64,000 bases of DNA from CAVSWN01 sp963770995 (lineage in GTDB: Bacteria; Acidobacteriota; Vicinamibacteria; Vicinamibacterales; CAVVIG01): contig CAVYRS010000001.1 of the NCBI GenBank assembly GCA_963770995.1, positions 4,216,001 to 4,280,000 of the forward strand, in the 5' to 3' direction. Position 1 is the first letter of the stretch; each line of letters starts with the position of its first letter. The position numbers and the translations under genes were made by a program. The notes under the pieces are model-generated. The model was not told where the DNA came from. It saw only the letters and a program-made list of their open reading frames with translations, and made no database searches. Below, piece after piece: positions 39,720 to 48,298 of this stretch.

Positions 39720-40156
39720 ATGGCTCGTGAAGTTGCGGTCGCCATGGCCACCGCGCGACGATACGAGGATCTGGAAGTTTGGCAACTGGCGGACGAACTG
39801 AAACGCGAAGTGTACGCGCTGACGTCAACGGGTCCGGCTAGCGAAGGGACTTCGAGTTCAGGGACCAGATTCGCGATTCCGCGGCTTCCAGTACGAAGAA
39901 CATCGCCGAGGGATTCGGACGATTCCATCCGGGAGAATTCGCGCGCTTCATGGAATTCGCGGTTGCATCGGCTATGGAAACGAATGACTCGCTCAAGGAC
40001 GGCCTCGACCGCGGGTATTTCCTACCCGAGCGTGTAGCACCTGCCCAACGACTAGCTGAGCGCACCATCCGGTGCTCGACAAGATTCATCCTGTACCTGA
40101 AACGCGGGGCCGTGCGTCGGCGTCGAGTCAAGCGCACGCCGCGTACGGGTCGTTGA
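39720..40156 (+). CDS. Four-helix-bundle protein of the S23 / 23S-rRNA intervening-sequence family, one frameshift
   Basis: About 145 residues. The signature ARRYEDLEVWQLADELKREVYALTS is followed, after an indel near 39845, by DFEFRDQIRDSAASSTKNIAEGFGRF, GEFARFMEFAVASAMETNDSLKDGLDRGYF and a basic tail. This matches the TIGR02436 family, first described as the reading frame inside 23S rRNA intervening sequences and homologous to Avd of diversity-generating retroelements. The proteins are basic pentameric bundles that probably bind nucleic acid. An internal ATG at 39744 (ATARRYEDL) is an equally good start. It is enclosed by inverted tandem arrays. Confidence 0.8.
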
Positions 40157-40258
40157 ACGACGAACCACGAACGATGAGCGAAGCCGTCGAACGAAGAGCG
40201 AAGGGCCCGAACGATGAGCGAAGCGAGCGAACGACGAGCGAAGCAGTCGAACGTCATG
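40157..40258. repeat. Right array of CGAACG units flanking the four-helix gene
   Basis: Units such as CGAACGATGAGCGAAGCCGT, CGAACGAAGAGCGAAGGGCC and CGAACGACGAGCGAAGCAGT repeat about every 20 bases, the reverse complement of the left array. Its last unit overlaps the stop codon (40254-40256) of the next gene. Confidence 0.9.
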
Positions 40259-41827
40259 TCCTTTGAAGTATCCGCAACGCCGCATTTCTACCCGGCGCGC
40301 CCATGATGCCGCCGCCGGGATGCGTCGCCGATCCGCACATCCACAGATTCCGGATCGGCGTCCTGATACTGCGCCCATCCTGGCACCGGGCGCGCGAAGA
40401 ACAGTTGCTCGAGCGTCAGCTCGCCCTGGAAGATGTTGCCTTCGGTCAGCCCGAACTCGCGCTCGAGATCGAGCGGCGTCAGCACCTGCCGGTGCAGGAT
40501 GATGTCGCGGATGTTCGGCGCGTACTCGGCGATCGTGTCGACGACCGTGTCGCCGAACGCCTCGCGCTGCTCGTCCCAGTTCCCGGACGCCAGCTTGTAC
40601 GGCGCGTACTGCACGAAGCACGACAGGATGTGCTTGCCCGGCGGCGCCACCGACGGATCGGTGAGCGTCGGGATCACCATGTCGATGTACGGCCGGCGCG
40701 AGAACTCGCCGTACTTCGCCTCGTCGTAGGCGCGCTCCATGTAGTCGACGCCCGGCGAGATCGAGATCGCGCCGCGCAGGTGCGGCCCGACGCCCGGCAG
40801 GCAGGTGAAATTCGGCAGCGCGTCGAGCGCCAGGTTCACCTTTCCCGACGATCCGCGGAACCTGTATCGCCGCACCTCGTCAGCGAAATCGCCGGGCAGC
40901 TCCTTCGGGTCGAGAATTTCAGGAACGTCAGGTTGCGGATCGACGCTCGACAGCACCAGGTCCGCCGCGAGCTCGTCGCCGTTGGTCAGCACGACGCCGC
41001 GAGCCTCGCCGTTCCGCGCGTCGATGTGCGCGACCGGGGCGCTGGTGCGAATTTCGACGCCGGCCTCGCGCGCCGCCGCGGCAATCGCATTCGAGATGGC
41101 GCCGGTGCCGCCGCGGGCGAAACCCCACGATCGAAACGCGCCGTCGATTTCGCCCATGTAGTGGTGGAGCAGCACGTAGGCCGTGCCCGGCGAGCGCACG
41201 CCGAGGAACGTGCCGATGATCCCCGACGCCGACATCGTCGCCTTGAGCACGTCGGTCTCGAACCACTGGTCGAGAAAATCGATCGCGCTCATCGTCATCA
41301 ACTGGACCTGGTTGTAGCGATCGACGTCGGCGAGCGCGCGGAAGCGCCGGCCGAGGAACAGCAGCTTCATCAGCTCGCGCGGATTGAGCGACATCGGATC
41401 CGGCGGCGTCATGTTCAGGATCGGCTTGACGAACCGCGCCATCTCGACCATCGCCTTGCCGTACTCGTCGTAGGCCTCGGCGTCGAGCCTCGAGTGGCGC
41501 GCGATCTCGCGGCGCGTCTTCGCGTGATCGTTCACGCGCCACAGGTAGTCGCCGCTCGGCATCGGCGTGAAGGTGCCGTCGAGCGGCAGAATCTCGAGGC
41601 CGTGCCGCGGCAGATCGAGGTCGCGGATGATCTCGGGCCGCAAGCAGCGACACGACGTACGAGCAGACCGAGAACTTGAACCCCGGAAAGACTTCTTCGG
41701 TGACCGCGGCGCCGCCGACGACGTGGCGGCGTTCGAGCACGAGCACCTTGCGCCCGGCGCGCGCGAGATAGGCGGCAGCGGTCAGGCCGTTGTGGCCGCC
41801 GCCGATGATGATGGCGTCGTACTTCAT
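40254..41827 (-). CDS. PYROXD2 / phytoene-desaturase-like FAD oxidoreductase, copy 2
   Basis: About 525 residues from ATG 41827. MKYDAIIIGGGHNGLTAAAYLARAG is the FAD site, then VLERRHVVGGAAVTEEVFPGFKFSVCSYVVSLL, DFLDQWFETDVLKATMSASGIIGTFLGVRSPGTAYVLLHH, GAISNAIAAAAREAGVEIRTSAPV, ADLVLSSVDP and the C-terminal SATHPGGGIMGAPGRNAALRILQ. Indels near 41640 and 40345 break it. It is a clear paralogue of copy 1 on the same strand; the two are separated only by the repeat-caged four-helix gene. Confidence 0.85.
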
Positions 41828-43112
41828 CGCGGGATTCGGGATTCGGGACTGGGGATTTGTAGACGACGCCGCCCTTCATGACGAACGAGACGCGCTCGAG
41901 CTCGGTGATATCGCGAAGCGGATCGCCGGCCACGGCGATGAGGTCGGCGAACTTGCCGGCTTCCACGCTCCCGACGCGATCGCTCCAGCCGAGAATGTCG
42001 GCGGCGATCCTGGTCGCGGACAGGATGGCGGCCATCGGCGACTGCCCGAGCCGCACGCGATACGCGAATTCGCGCGCGTTCTGACCGTGCGGGATGACGG
42101 ACGCGTCGGTCGCGAATCCGATCGGCAGCCCGGCCTTCAGCACGAGCTGAAACGATCGCTCCTTGACGTCTTTCATCTGGCGCGACCGCTCGCGTTGCGA
42201 TTCGGGCAGGTTCGGACTGGTCGGGCTAATCATGCTGGTGTACATCGTCGGCACGAAGTACGCCTTGTGTGTCCGCAACAGCTCGACCGCCTCGTCGTCC
42301 ATCATGCTGCCGTGATCGATCGTGTGGACGCCGGCGCGAATCCCCGCCTTGATGCCGTCAGTTCCGTGAAGGTGCGCCGCGACGTGTTTGCCCCACCGGG
42401 CGGCCTCTTCGACGGCGACATGCATTTCCGCTTCGGAGTACTGCTGCGAGCCCGGTGGTGCTCCCTTCGAGGTCACCGCGCCGGTGCCCAGGATCTTGAT
42501 GAAGTCGGCGCCCTGCTTCAGATTCGTGCGCACAGCCTTGCGGATTTCGTCGGGGCCGTCTGCCAGGTTCTTCACGATTGGCACGTCGACGTAGATCGAA
42601 AACTGGCGAGCGTCGCCGGCGCCGCCGGTGGGCGACACGTAGTTGCCCGCCGCCAGCAGCCGCGGGCCCGGGACGACACCGTCGTCGATGGCTTTTCGCA
42701 GGTCGATGTCGGTGTACGGCCAGGTCGGACCCATGTCGCGACAGGTCGTGAAGCCGGCCATCAGCGTCACGAGCGCGTTGTGCGCGCCGTGGAGGGCCGC
42801 CTGCCCGGGGGTGGTTCTCAGCAGCTCCTCTTCCCAGTGAATGCCGGTGCTCGTCAGGTGTGTGTGCAGATCGATGAGGCCCGGCAGCAGCGTGGCGCCG
42901 CCCAGATCGATGACGCGGGCGCCCGCAGGAATCGCGAGACCGCTCCCGACCGCTTCGATCCGATCGCCGCGAACGAGGACGACCGCAGGCGACACCGGCG
43001 CGCCGCCGCGTCCGTCGATCAGCCGCGCCGCGCGGACGGCCACGACTGGCGGCGGGGAGGCCTGGCCACTGAACAGCGTGGCCGCGGCCAGGATCGATAC
43101 GAGCAGTTTCAT
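41828..43112 (-). CDS. Secreted metal-dependent amidohydrolase (imidazolonepropionase-like)
   Basis: ATG 43112 gives a signal peptide (KLLVSILAAATLFSGQA). Metal motifs of the amidohydrolase superfamily are in order: LLPGLIDLHTHLTS (HxH), FIKILGTGAVTS, HVAAHLHG, GVHTIDHGS, and GFATDASVIPHGQN with the final Asp. The C-terminus GSVEAGKFADLIAVAGDPLRDITELERVSFVMKGGVVYK is typical, after which a stop is expected. Instead the frame stays open into a TCCCGAA repeat (41836-41855) and through the start of the next gene. So the stop was either lost to the repeat or hidden by an indel, and the end given is nominal. Family members hydrolyse cyclic amides or dipeptides. Confidence 0.82.
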
Positions 43113-43133
43113 CCGGGGGATTCTATGCTGCGG

Positions 43134-43202
43134 GCCACGAAACCACGAAAACACGAAACCACACCTGTACGCTTTTTCGTGCTTTCGTGCTTTCGTGGCT
43201 AC
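43134..43202. repeat. Inverted CACGAAA / TTTCGTG repeat
   Basis: CCACGAAACCACGAAAACAC faces TTTTTCGTGCTTTCGTGC and TTTCGTGG across about 15 bases. It lies between the amidohydrolase start and the group II intron, so the intron entered beside this hairpin. Confidence 0.88.
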
Positions 43203-43618
43203 CGTAAGATGCCGGCATGGTGCGTCGTGACGATGCAGACGCGCACGCGTCTGTATCACGTCGTTCTGCTCCAGCGGGTGCAAGTCCCGCCTCGGTAAGC
43301 GCCGGAGCGCCGAGTAGCAGACCCCAAGCGCGCGAGGAGACTCGCGCGGCTCAAGCGGGGTGTCAAGAGCCTCCACGGAGGGAGCCAGTCCGCGGGCCGC
43401 AACATCACGTGAAGCCTGCAGCCTCGTCACATTTACAACCCGAGAGCCGAGCCGGTCATGTCGCGGCGAAGGCCACGTCTGCGGTGCCCTGGTCCGGAGG
43501 TGCATGTGCCGCAGGTCTCGGCGGGGTAGGGGGCGCAGCACGCGGACACGGAGTCGAACGGAACACGAGAGGCCCGTCTGCGCGGCCCGAGTCGGGGCAG
43601 CGCGGCTCGCATAAGCCG

Positions 43619-45098
43619 ATGGCGAAAACGAGCCCGGCGCAGCGGGAATCCGAGGGGACCGTAGTAGCGGCGAGGCCCGCGACGCATAACGCGGGCGGAG
43701 CAAAGGGTCCCTGCGGGGGCAATGTCGGCAGAGCGAGGACGCGCGAGGGCATGACCGGCAGGACCGGTTCCAACCACCCCGAGGGACGCGAGTTCCTCGA
43801 CAAAGTGCGCCAATTGCAACGCCGACTCTGGAGGGCGGCCAAACGACAACCGGGCCGACGTTTTCATGCCTTGCTGGACCGCATCTACAGGCGTGACGTC
43901 CTGTGGGAAGCATGGAGACGGGTCAAGCAGAACCGCGGCGCGGCGGGCGTCGATGCGATGACGCTGGCCGCCGTCGAGCACTGGGGTGTCGAGGCCTTTC
44001 TCGACGACCTCGGTGCGCGATTGCACGCGGGCACGTACCGACCCTCGGCGGTGAGGCGTCGGTATATTCCGAAGGTAGACGGACGACAGCGGCCGTTGGG
44101 CATCCCGACGGTCCGAGACCGAGTGGCGCAGATGGCGGCGACGCTCGTGCTGGAACCGATTTTCGAGGCGGACTTCCATCCGTGCTCGTACGGGTTTCCG
44201 GCCGAAGCGGAACGCGACGCAGGCGCTGGAAACACTGCGCACGCGTGGCGCGCGTGGGGGCAATCATGTCCTCGACGCCGATATCCGCGATTACTTCGGG
44301 TGCATCGACCACGGCAAGCTGATGACGCTTGTCGCCCGACGCATCTCGGACCAGCGGGTACTCAAATTGATACGGCACTGGCTCCAGGCAGGCGTGATGG
44401 AAGACGGCCGGGTCACCGCGACGCGCGCGGGCACGCCGCAAGGCGGCGTCATTTCGCCGCTGCTGTCCAACATCTACCTGCACGTGCTCGACACCGTGTG
44501 GACGCGCCGGTACACGCATCTGGGCGTGCTGGTGCGCTACGCGGACGACTTCGTGGTCATGTGCGACACGAAGGCGGCATGCGAGCAGGCCGAGCACCAT
44601 GTGCGAGCGATTTTCGCGCGACTCGGACTGGAGCTGCATCCGGAGAAAACGAGACAGGTCGACCTGTCGCGCGGCCGCGAGGGCTTCGACTTTCTCGGCT
44701 GTCACCTGCGCAAGCGCATGAGCGGTCGGCTCTGGGAGCACCACCACCGACGGGTGTACTTCCTCCAGCGGTGGCCATCTCAGCGCGCGATGCAACGGGT
44801 GCGGCAGCGCGTGAAGGCCCTCACGTGTCGGGCGGTGTGTCACCGGGACCTGCGCGACACCATCGCGCAGCTCAACCCGGTGCTGCGCGGCTGGGGCGCG
44901 TACTTCCGCACCGGGAATGCCGCCATCAAGTTTGGACAACTCGAGGACCACGTCGCGTGGCGACTCAAACGCTTGCTGCTGCAACGCCACCGGCGCCAGC
45001 TCCGTCGGGGCCAGGCCGACCAATGGACGCCGTCGTTCTTTCACGCCCTCGGTCTCGTTCGTCTGCGCGGCACGATTCGGTACCCGGAGGCTGTGTAA
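43619..45098 (+). CDS. ltrA: Group II intron reverse transcriptase/maturase, one frameshift
   Basis: ATG 43619 (MAKTSPAQRESEG) is the usual start for this class. RT blocks are RRYIPKVDGRQRPLGIPTVRDRVAQMAATLVLEPIFEADFHPCSYGF, DADIRDYFGCIDH, RAGTPQGGVISPLLSNIYLHVLD, and the catalytic YADD at 44538-44549. The thumb/maturase domain X follows (LNPVLRGWGAYFRTGN). No H-N-H endonuclase domain is present, so mobility would rely on nicks at replication forks. A single extra C near 44198 (in TTTCCGGCC, before CCGAAGCGG) shifts the frame; removing it restores GFRPKRNATQALETL. The protein assists splicing and copies the intron into DNA. Confidence 0.88.
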
Positions 45099-45124
45099 TG
45101 TCGTACTCCCAATGCCCCTTGGTA

Positions 45125-45156
45125 AGCCGTGTGCGGGAAATCCGCATGCACGGTTT
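45125..45156 (+). ncRNA. Group II intron domain V
   Basis: AGCCGTGTGCGG, a GAAA tetraloop, then TCCGCATGCACGGTTT: a 34-base-class hairpin with the catalytic AGC triad at its base and a two-base bulge on the 3' side. It lies 27 bases after the maturase stop, the normal place. Confidence 0.75.
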
Positions 45157-45214
45157 GAACGGGGGTCTTACTCACACGGCCGCGCGCGCGCGGTCCAGAA
45201 AGTAGGATCTACCA

Positions 45215-46413
45215 GTGCCGATCGGCACCGCTGTTCACGAACGCACCCTGCCGTTGTGTGAGAGCCTCAACTTCCGCGACTGGTCCGGCTATTACGCCGT
45301 CAGCGCCTACGAGGCGCATCACGAGCACGAATACAACGCCATCCGCAACGCCGCGGCCCTGATCGACGTGTCGCCGCTCTTCAGTACCTCGTGCGCGGGC
45401 GCGATGCCGTCAAGCTGGTCGATCGCGTCATCACGCGCGACGCGCACAAGCTGGCAGTCGGACAGGTGTACTACACGCCGTGGTGCGACGAGCGCGGCAA
45501 GGTGATCGACGACGGCACGGTGACGCGCGTGGAAGAGGACACGTTCCGGTGGACGGCGGCCGACCCGAGCCTTCGCTGGTTCACGCAGAACGCGATCGGT
45601 CTCGACGTGGCGATCGAGGACGTTTCGGAACAGATGGCGGCCCTCGCGCTGCAGGGGCCGACCTCGGGACGCCTGCTCGACGCCGTCGCGGACGCCGACA
45701 TTCGCTCGCTCAAATATTTCCGCATGACGCGCGGCTCGATCGGAGGCGTCGCGGTCGAAATTTCGCGGACCGGGTATACAGGCGATCTCGGCTACGAAAT
45801 ATGGATGGCCTGGGATCGTGCCGTCGACGTCTGGGACGCGTTGATGGCACAGGGTCGGGCGTTCGACATCCGCCCCGCAGGGATGCTGGCCCTCGACGTG
45901 GCGCGCGTGGAAGCCGGCTTGCTGTTGATCGACGTCGACTTCAACAGCAGCAAGAAGGCGTTAATCGAAGCCCAGAAGTACTCGCCGTTCGAGATGGGTC
46001 TCGGGCGCCTCGTGCAGACTGGCACGCGGCCGTTCGTCGGCCGCCATTCCCTGCTCGACGAGCAACGCCGTGGATCGTCGCGGCAGATCGCAGGCCTGGA
46101 GATCGACTGGCCAGCGGTCGAAGCGCTGTACGACAAGGCGGGTCTTCCACCGCAGCTGTCTGCCACGGCCTCGCGCGCGGCGGTGCCGGTCTACAAAGAC
46201 GGCCAGCAGGTTGGACGGGCGACGACGACGACGTGGTCGCCGGTGCTGAAGAAGCTGATCGCGCTCGCCACGGTGTCGGCGCCGTATTTTGCCGAGGGCA
46301 CGACGCTCGAGTTCGAGGTGACCGTCGAAGCCGTCCGCCACCGCGTGCCGGCGACGGTGGTCAAGACGCCTTTCTTCAATCCGGCGCGGAAAACAACGAC
46401 GCCTATCGGCTGA
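45215..46413 (+). CDS. GcvT-like aminomethyltransferase, one frameshift
   Basis: About 399 residues from GTG 45215. One missing A near 45385 (TTCAGTAC for TTCAAGTAC) breaks the frame. After correction: LNFRDWSGYYAVSAYEAHHEHEYNAIRNAAALIDVSPLFKYLVRGRDA, VYYTPWCDERGKVIDDGTVTRV, LALQGPTSGRLL, ISRTGYTGDLGYEIWM, GMLALDVARVEAGLLL and a GcvT C-terminal barrel. It belongs to the folate-binding T-protein/dimethylglycine oxidase group that moves one-carbon units to tetrahydrofolate. No glycine-cleavage H, L or P gene is adjacent, so it may act on another methylated amine. The intron lies just upstream. Confidence 0.82.
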
Positions 46414-46421
46414 CCGCCAGC

Positions 46422-46518
46422 GTTCGTCGTTCGTCGTTCGTCGTTCGTCGTTCGTCGTTCGCGGACGAGCCCGCCGAACGTCGAACCAGGAGCGAAGCCG
46501 TGCGAACGACGAACGTCG
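46422..46518. repeat. CGTTCGT / ACGAACG inverted tandem arrays
   Basis: Five TCGTTCG units are followed, after a short spacer, by inverted CGAACGTCGAACC, AGGAGCGAAGCCGTGCGAAC and GACGAACGTCGAACG. The AGCGAAGCCGT element ties this copy to the arrays around the four-helix gene. It separates convergent gcvT-like and pruA. Confidence 0.88.
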
Positions 46519-46527
46519 AACGATCCG

Positions 46528-48171
46528 TTACTGTTCCGCCATGAACGGATATCGATAATCCTTCGGCGGGTTGAAGTTCTCTTTGATCGTTCGCGCGCTG
46601 ACCCAGCGCGTCAGGTTCAGCTTCGACCCCGCCTTGTCGTTGGTGCCCGAGGCGCGCGCGCCGCCGAACGGCTGCTGGCCGACGACAGCGCCGGTCGGCT
46701 TGTCGTTGACGTAGAAATTGCCAGCCGCGTTGCGCAGCGCTGACGTCGCCTCGACGATGGCGCGCCGATCCTGCGCGAAAATCGCTCCAGTCAGCGCATA
46801 CGGCGACGTCGAGTCCACGATCTTCAGCGTCTCCTCCCACTTCGCATCGTCGTACACGCAGGTGGTGACGACCGGGCCGAAGATTTCTTCGCAGAGCAGC
46901 CGGTAGCCGGGATCGGGGGCCTCGACGAGCGTCGGGTGGATGAAATAGCCCTTGCTGTCGTCGGTTTTTCCGCCGGCGATGATCTTCGCATTCTTGCGCG
47001 CGTGATCGACGTACTCGCTGATCCTGTCGAACGCGCGCTTGTCGATGACGGCGCCCATGAAGTTCCGGAAATCCTGGATGTCGCCGATCTTGATGTCGTC
47101 GATCATCGCCACCGCGCGATCGCGCACATCGGCCCACAGCGATTTGGGAATGTAGACGCGGCTGGCCGCGGAGCATTTCTGCCCCTGGAACTCGAAACCG
47201 CCGCGCACGATCGCCACGGCCAGCGCCTCGGTGTCGGCCGACGGGTGCGCGACGATGAAGTCCTTGCCGCCGGTTTCGCCGACGATGCGCGGATACGTTT
47301 TGTAGCCGTCGATCGAGGCGCCGATCGTTTTCCACATGTCCTTGAAGACTTCAGTGCTTCCGGTGAAGTGGACGCCGGCGAGGTCGGCATGCGAGAGCAG
47401 CACCTTGGAAATCGTTGCCGCGTCGCCGGCGACGAAGTTGATCACGCCAGGCGGCATACCGGCCGCTTCGTAGAGCTTCATCAGCTGGTACGCCGAGTAC
47501 ATCGCGCTCGAGGCCGGTTTCCAGACGACGGTGTTGCCCATCAGGGCGGGCGCGGTCGGAAGGTTCGCCGCAATCGAGGTGAAGTTGAACGGCGACACGG
47601 CGTAGACAAAGCCTTCGAGCCCGCGGTACTCGAGCTGGTTCCACGCCGCGTGGTCGCTGAACGGCTGCTCGCTGAGCAGTTCCTGCCCGTAGTGGACGTT
47701 GTAGCGCCAGAAATCCACGATTTCGGTTGCCGCGTCGATTTCGGCCTGGAAGGCCGTCTTCGACTGGCCGAGCATCGTCGAGGCGTTCAGGTTGTCGCGC
47801 CAGGAGGTGGTCAGAAGCTCGGCGGCTTTCAGGATGACGGCGGCGCGATCGTCGAACGACCAGCCGGCCCATTCGCTCCGCGCGGCGAGCGCCGCGTCGA
47901 CGGCCATCCGCACGTGCTGTTCGGAGGCCTTGTGATATTCGCCGAGGACGTGCCGGTGATCGTGCGGCATCACCGATTGGCCGCAGCTGCCCGTCTTGAT
48001 TTCCTTGCCGCCGATGATCAGCGGGATGACGATTTTCTCCGAGGCCATCGCCTTCAGGCGCGCCTTGAGCGAGGCGCGTTCGGGTGTCCCCGGCGCGTAG
48101 GTGCGGTTGGGATCGTTGACAGGTGGCGGAATCCGCCGGTGACCGTTGAATGCTGAAATTTGCGAAGTCAT
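46528..48171 (-). CDS. pruA: L-glutamate gamma-semialdehyde dehydrogenase
   Basis: 547 residues, intact, the length of class 4 aldehyde dehydrogenases. It has NPHDHRHVLGEYHKAS-like substrate entry (VMPHDHRHVLGEYH), AVSPFNFTSIAANLPTAPALMGNTVVWKPA, GVHFTGSTEVFKDMW, the catalytic Glu in VGETGGKDFI and the catalytic Cys in FQGQKCSAASR, then GAVVGQQPFGGARASGTNDKAGS. It oxidises glutamate semialdehyde (from proline or ornithine) to glutamate with NAD. Proline dehydrogenase is not in the window. Confidence 0.95.
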   Translation of the reverse strand: MTSQISAFNGHRRIPPPVNDPNRTYAPGTPERASLKARLKAMASEKIVIPLIIGGKEIKTGSCGQSVMPHDHRHVLGEYHKASEQHVRMAVDAALAARSEWAGWSFDDRAAVILKAAELLTTSWRDNLNASTMLGQSKTAFQAEIDAATEIVDFWRYNVHYGQELLSEQPFSDHAAWNQLEYRGLEGFVYAVSPFNFTSIAANLPTAPALMGNTVVWKPASSAMYSAYQLMKLYEAAGMPPGVINFVAGDAATISKVLLSHADLAGVHFTGSTEVFKDMWKTIGASIDGYKTYPRIVGETGGKDFIVAHPSADTEALAVAIVRGGFEFQGQKCSAASRVYIPKSLWADVRDRAVAMIDDIKIGDIQDFRNFMGAVIDKRAFDRISEYVDHARKNAKIIAGGKTDDSKGYFIHPTLVEAPDPGYRLLCEEIFGPVVTTCVYDDAKWEETLKIVDSTSPYALTGAIFAQDRRAIVEATSALRNAAGNFYVNDKPTGAVVGQQPFGGARASGTNDKAGSKLNLTRWVSARTIKENFNPPKDYRYPFMAEQ

Positions 48172-48228
48172 AGCCTTTCAGTTTACCGAATCGCTCGTCG
48201 AATGGCTCGCGTTCCCGTTGACTGAATG

Positions 48229-48280
48229 TGGCGCAGGCTTTAGCCCTGCGATCGCGGCCCTAAAAGGGCCGCGCTACAAT
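48229..48280. repeat. Two small palindromes plus TACAAT
   Basis: GCAGGCTTTAGCCCTGC-like and GCGGCCCTAAAAGGGCCGC (48254-48272) lie head to tail, followed by GCTACAAT (TACAAT 48275-48280). It forms the region just upstream of the kinase start, so the palindromes may insulate or carry its -10 box. Confidence 0.7.
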
Positions 48281-48298
48281 GGCGCGATTTCAATCAGC

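Larger units (their letters stand above)
43219..45178 (+). mobile_element. Group II intron with encoded maturase
   Basis: The likely 5' end is GTGCG at 43219. Domain I landmarks follow (AGCGGGTGCAAGTCCCGCCT, GAGTAGCAGACC, ACGGAGGGAGCCAGTCC), then the maturase gene and a domain V hairpin at 45125-45156. The 3' end is not certain: GTCTTACTCAC (ending about 45178) is a plausible domain VI end. The element is oriented with the downstream GcvT-like gene and sits in the gap before it, so it does not split a gene I can recognise. Confidence 0.8.

Noticed and set aside
39562..40258. Tandem arrays read as a CRISPR array
   Set aside because: The units are directly adjacent or interleaved with no unique spacers of constant length, the two sides are inverted, and no cas gene is present.
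39720..45098. Diversity-generating retroelement (Avd-like four-helix protein plus reverse transcriptase)
   Set aside because: The reverse transcriptase has a maturase domain, group II intron RNA landmarks and domain V. No template/variable repeat pair is seen, and the two genes are separate elements 3.5 kb apart.
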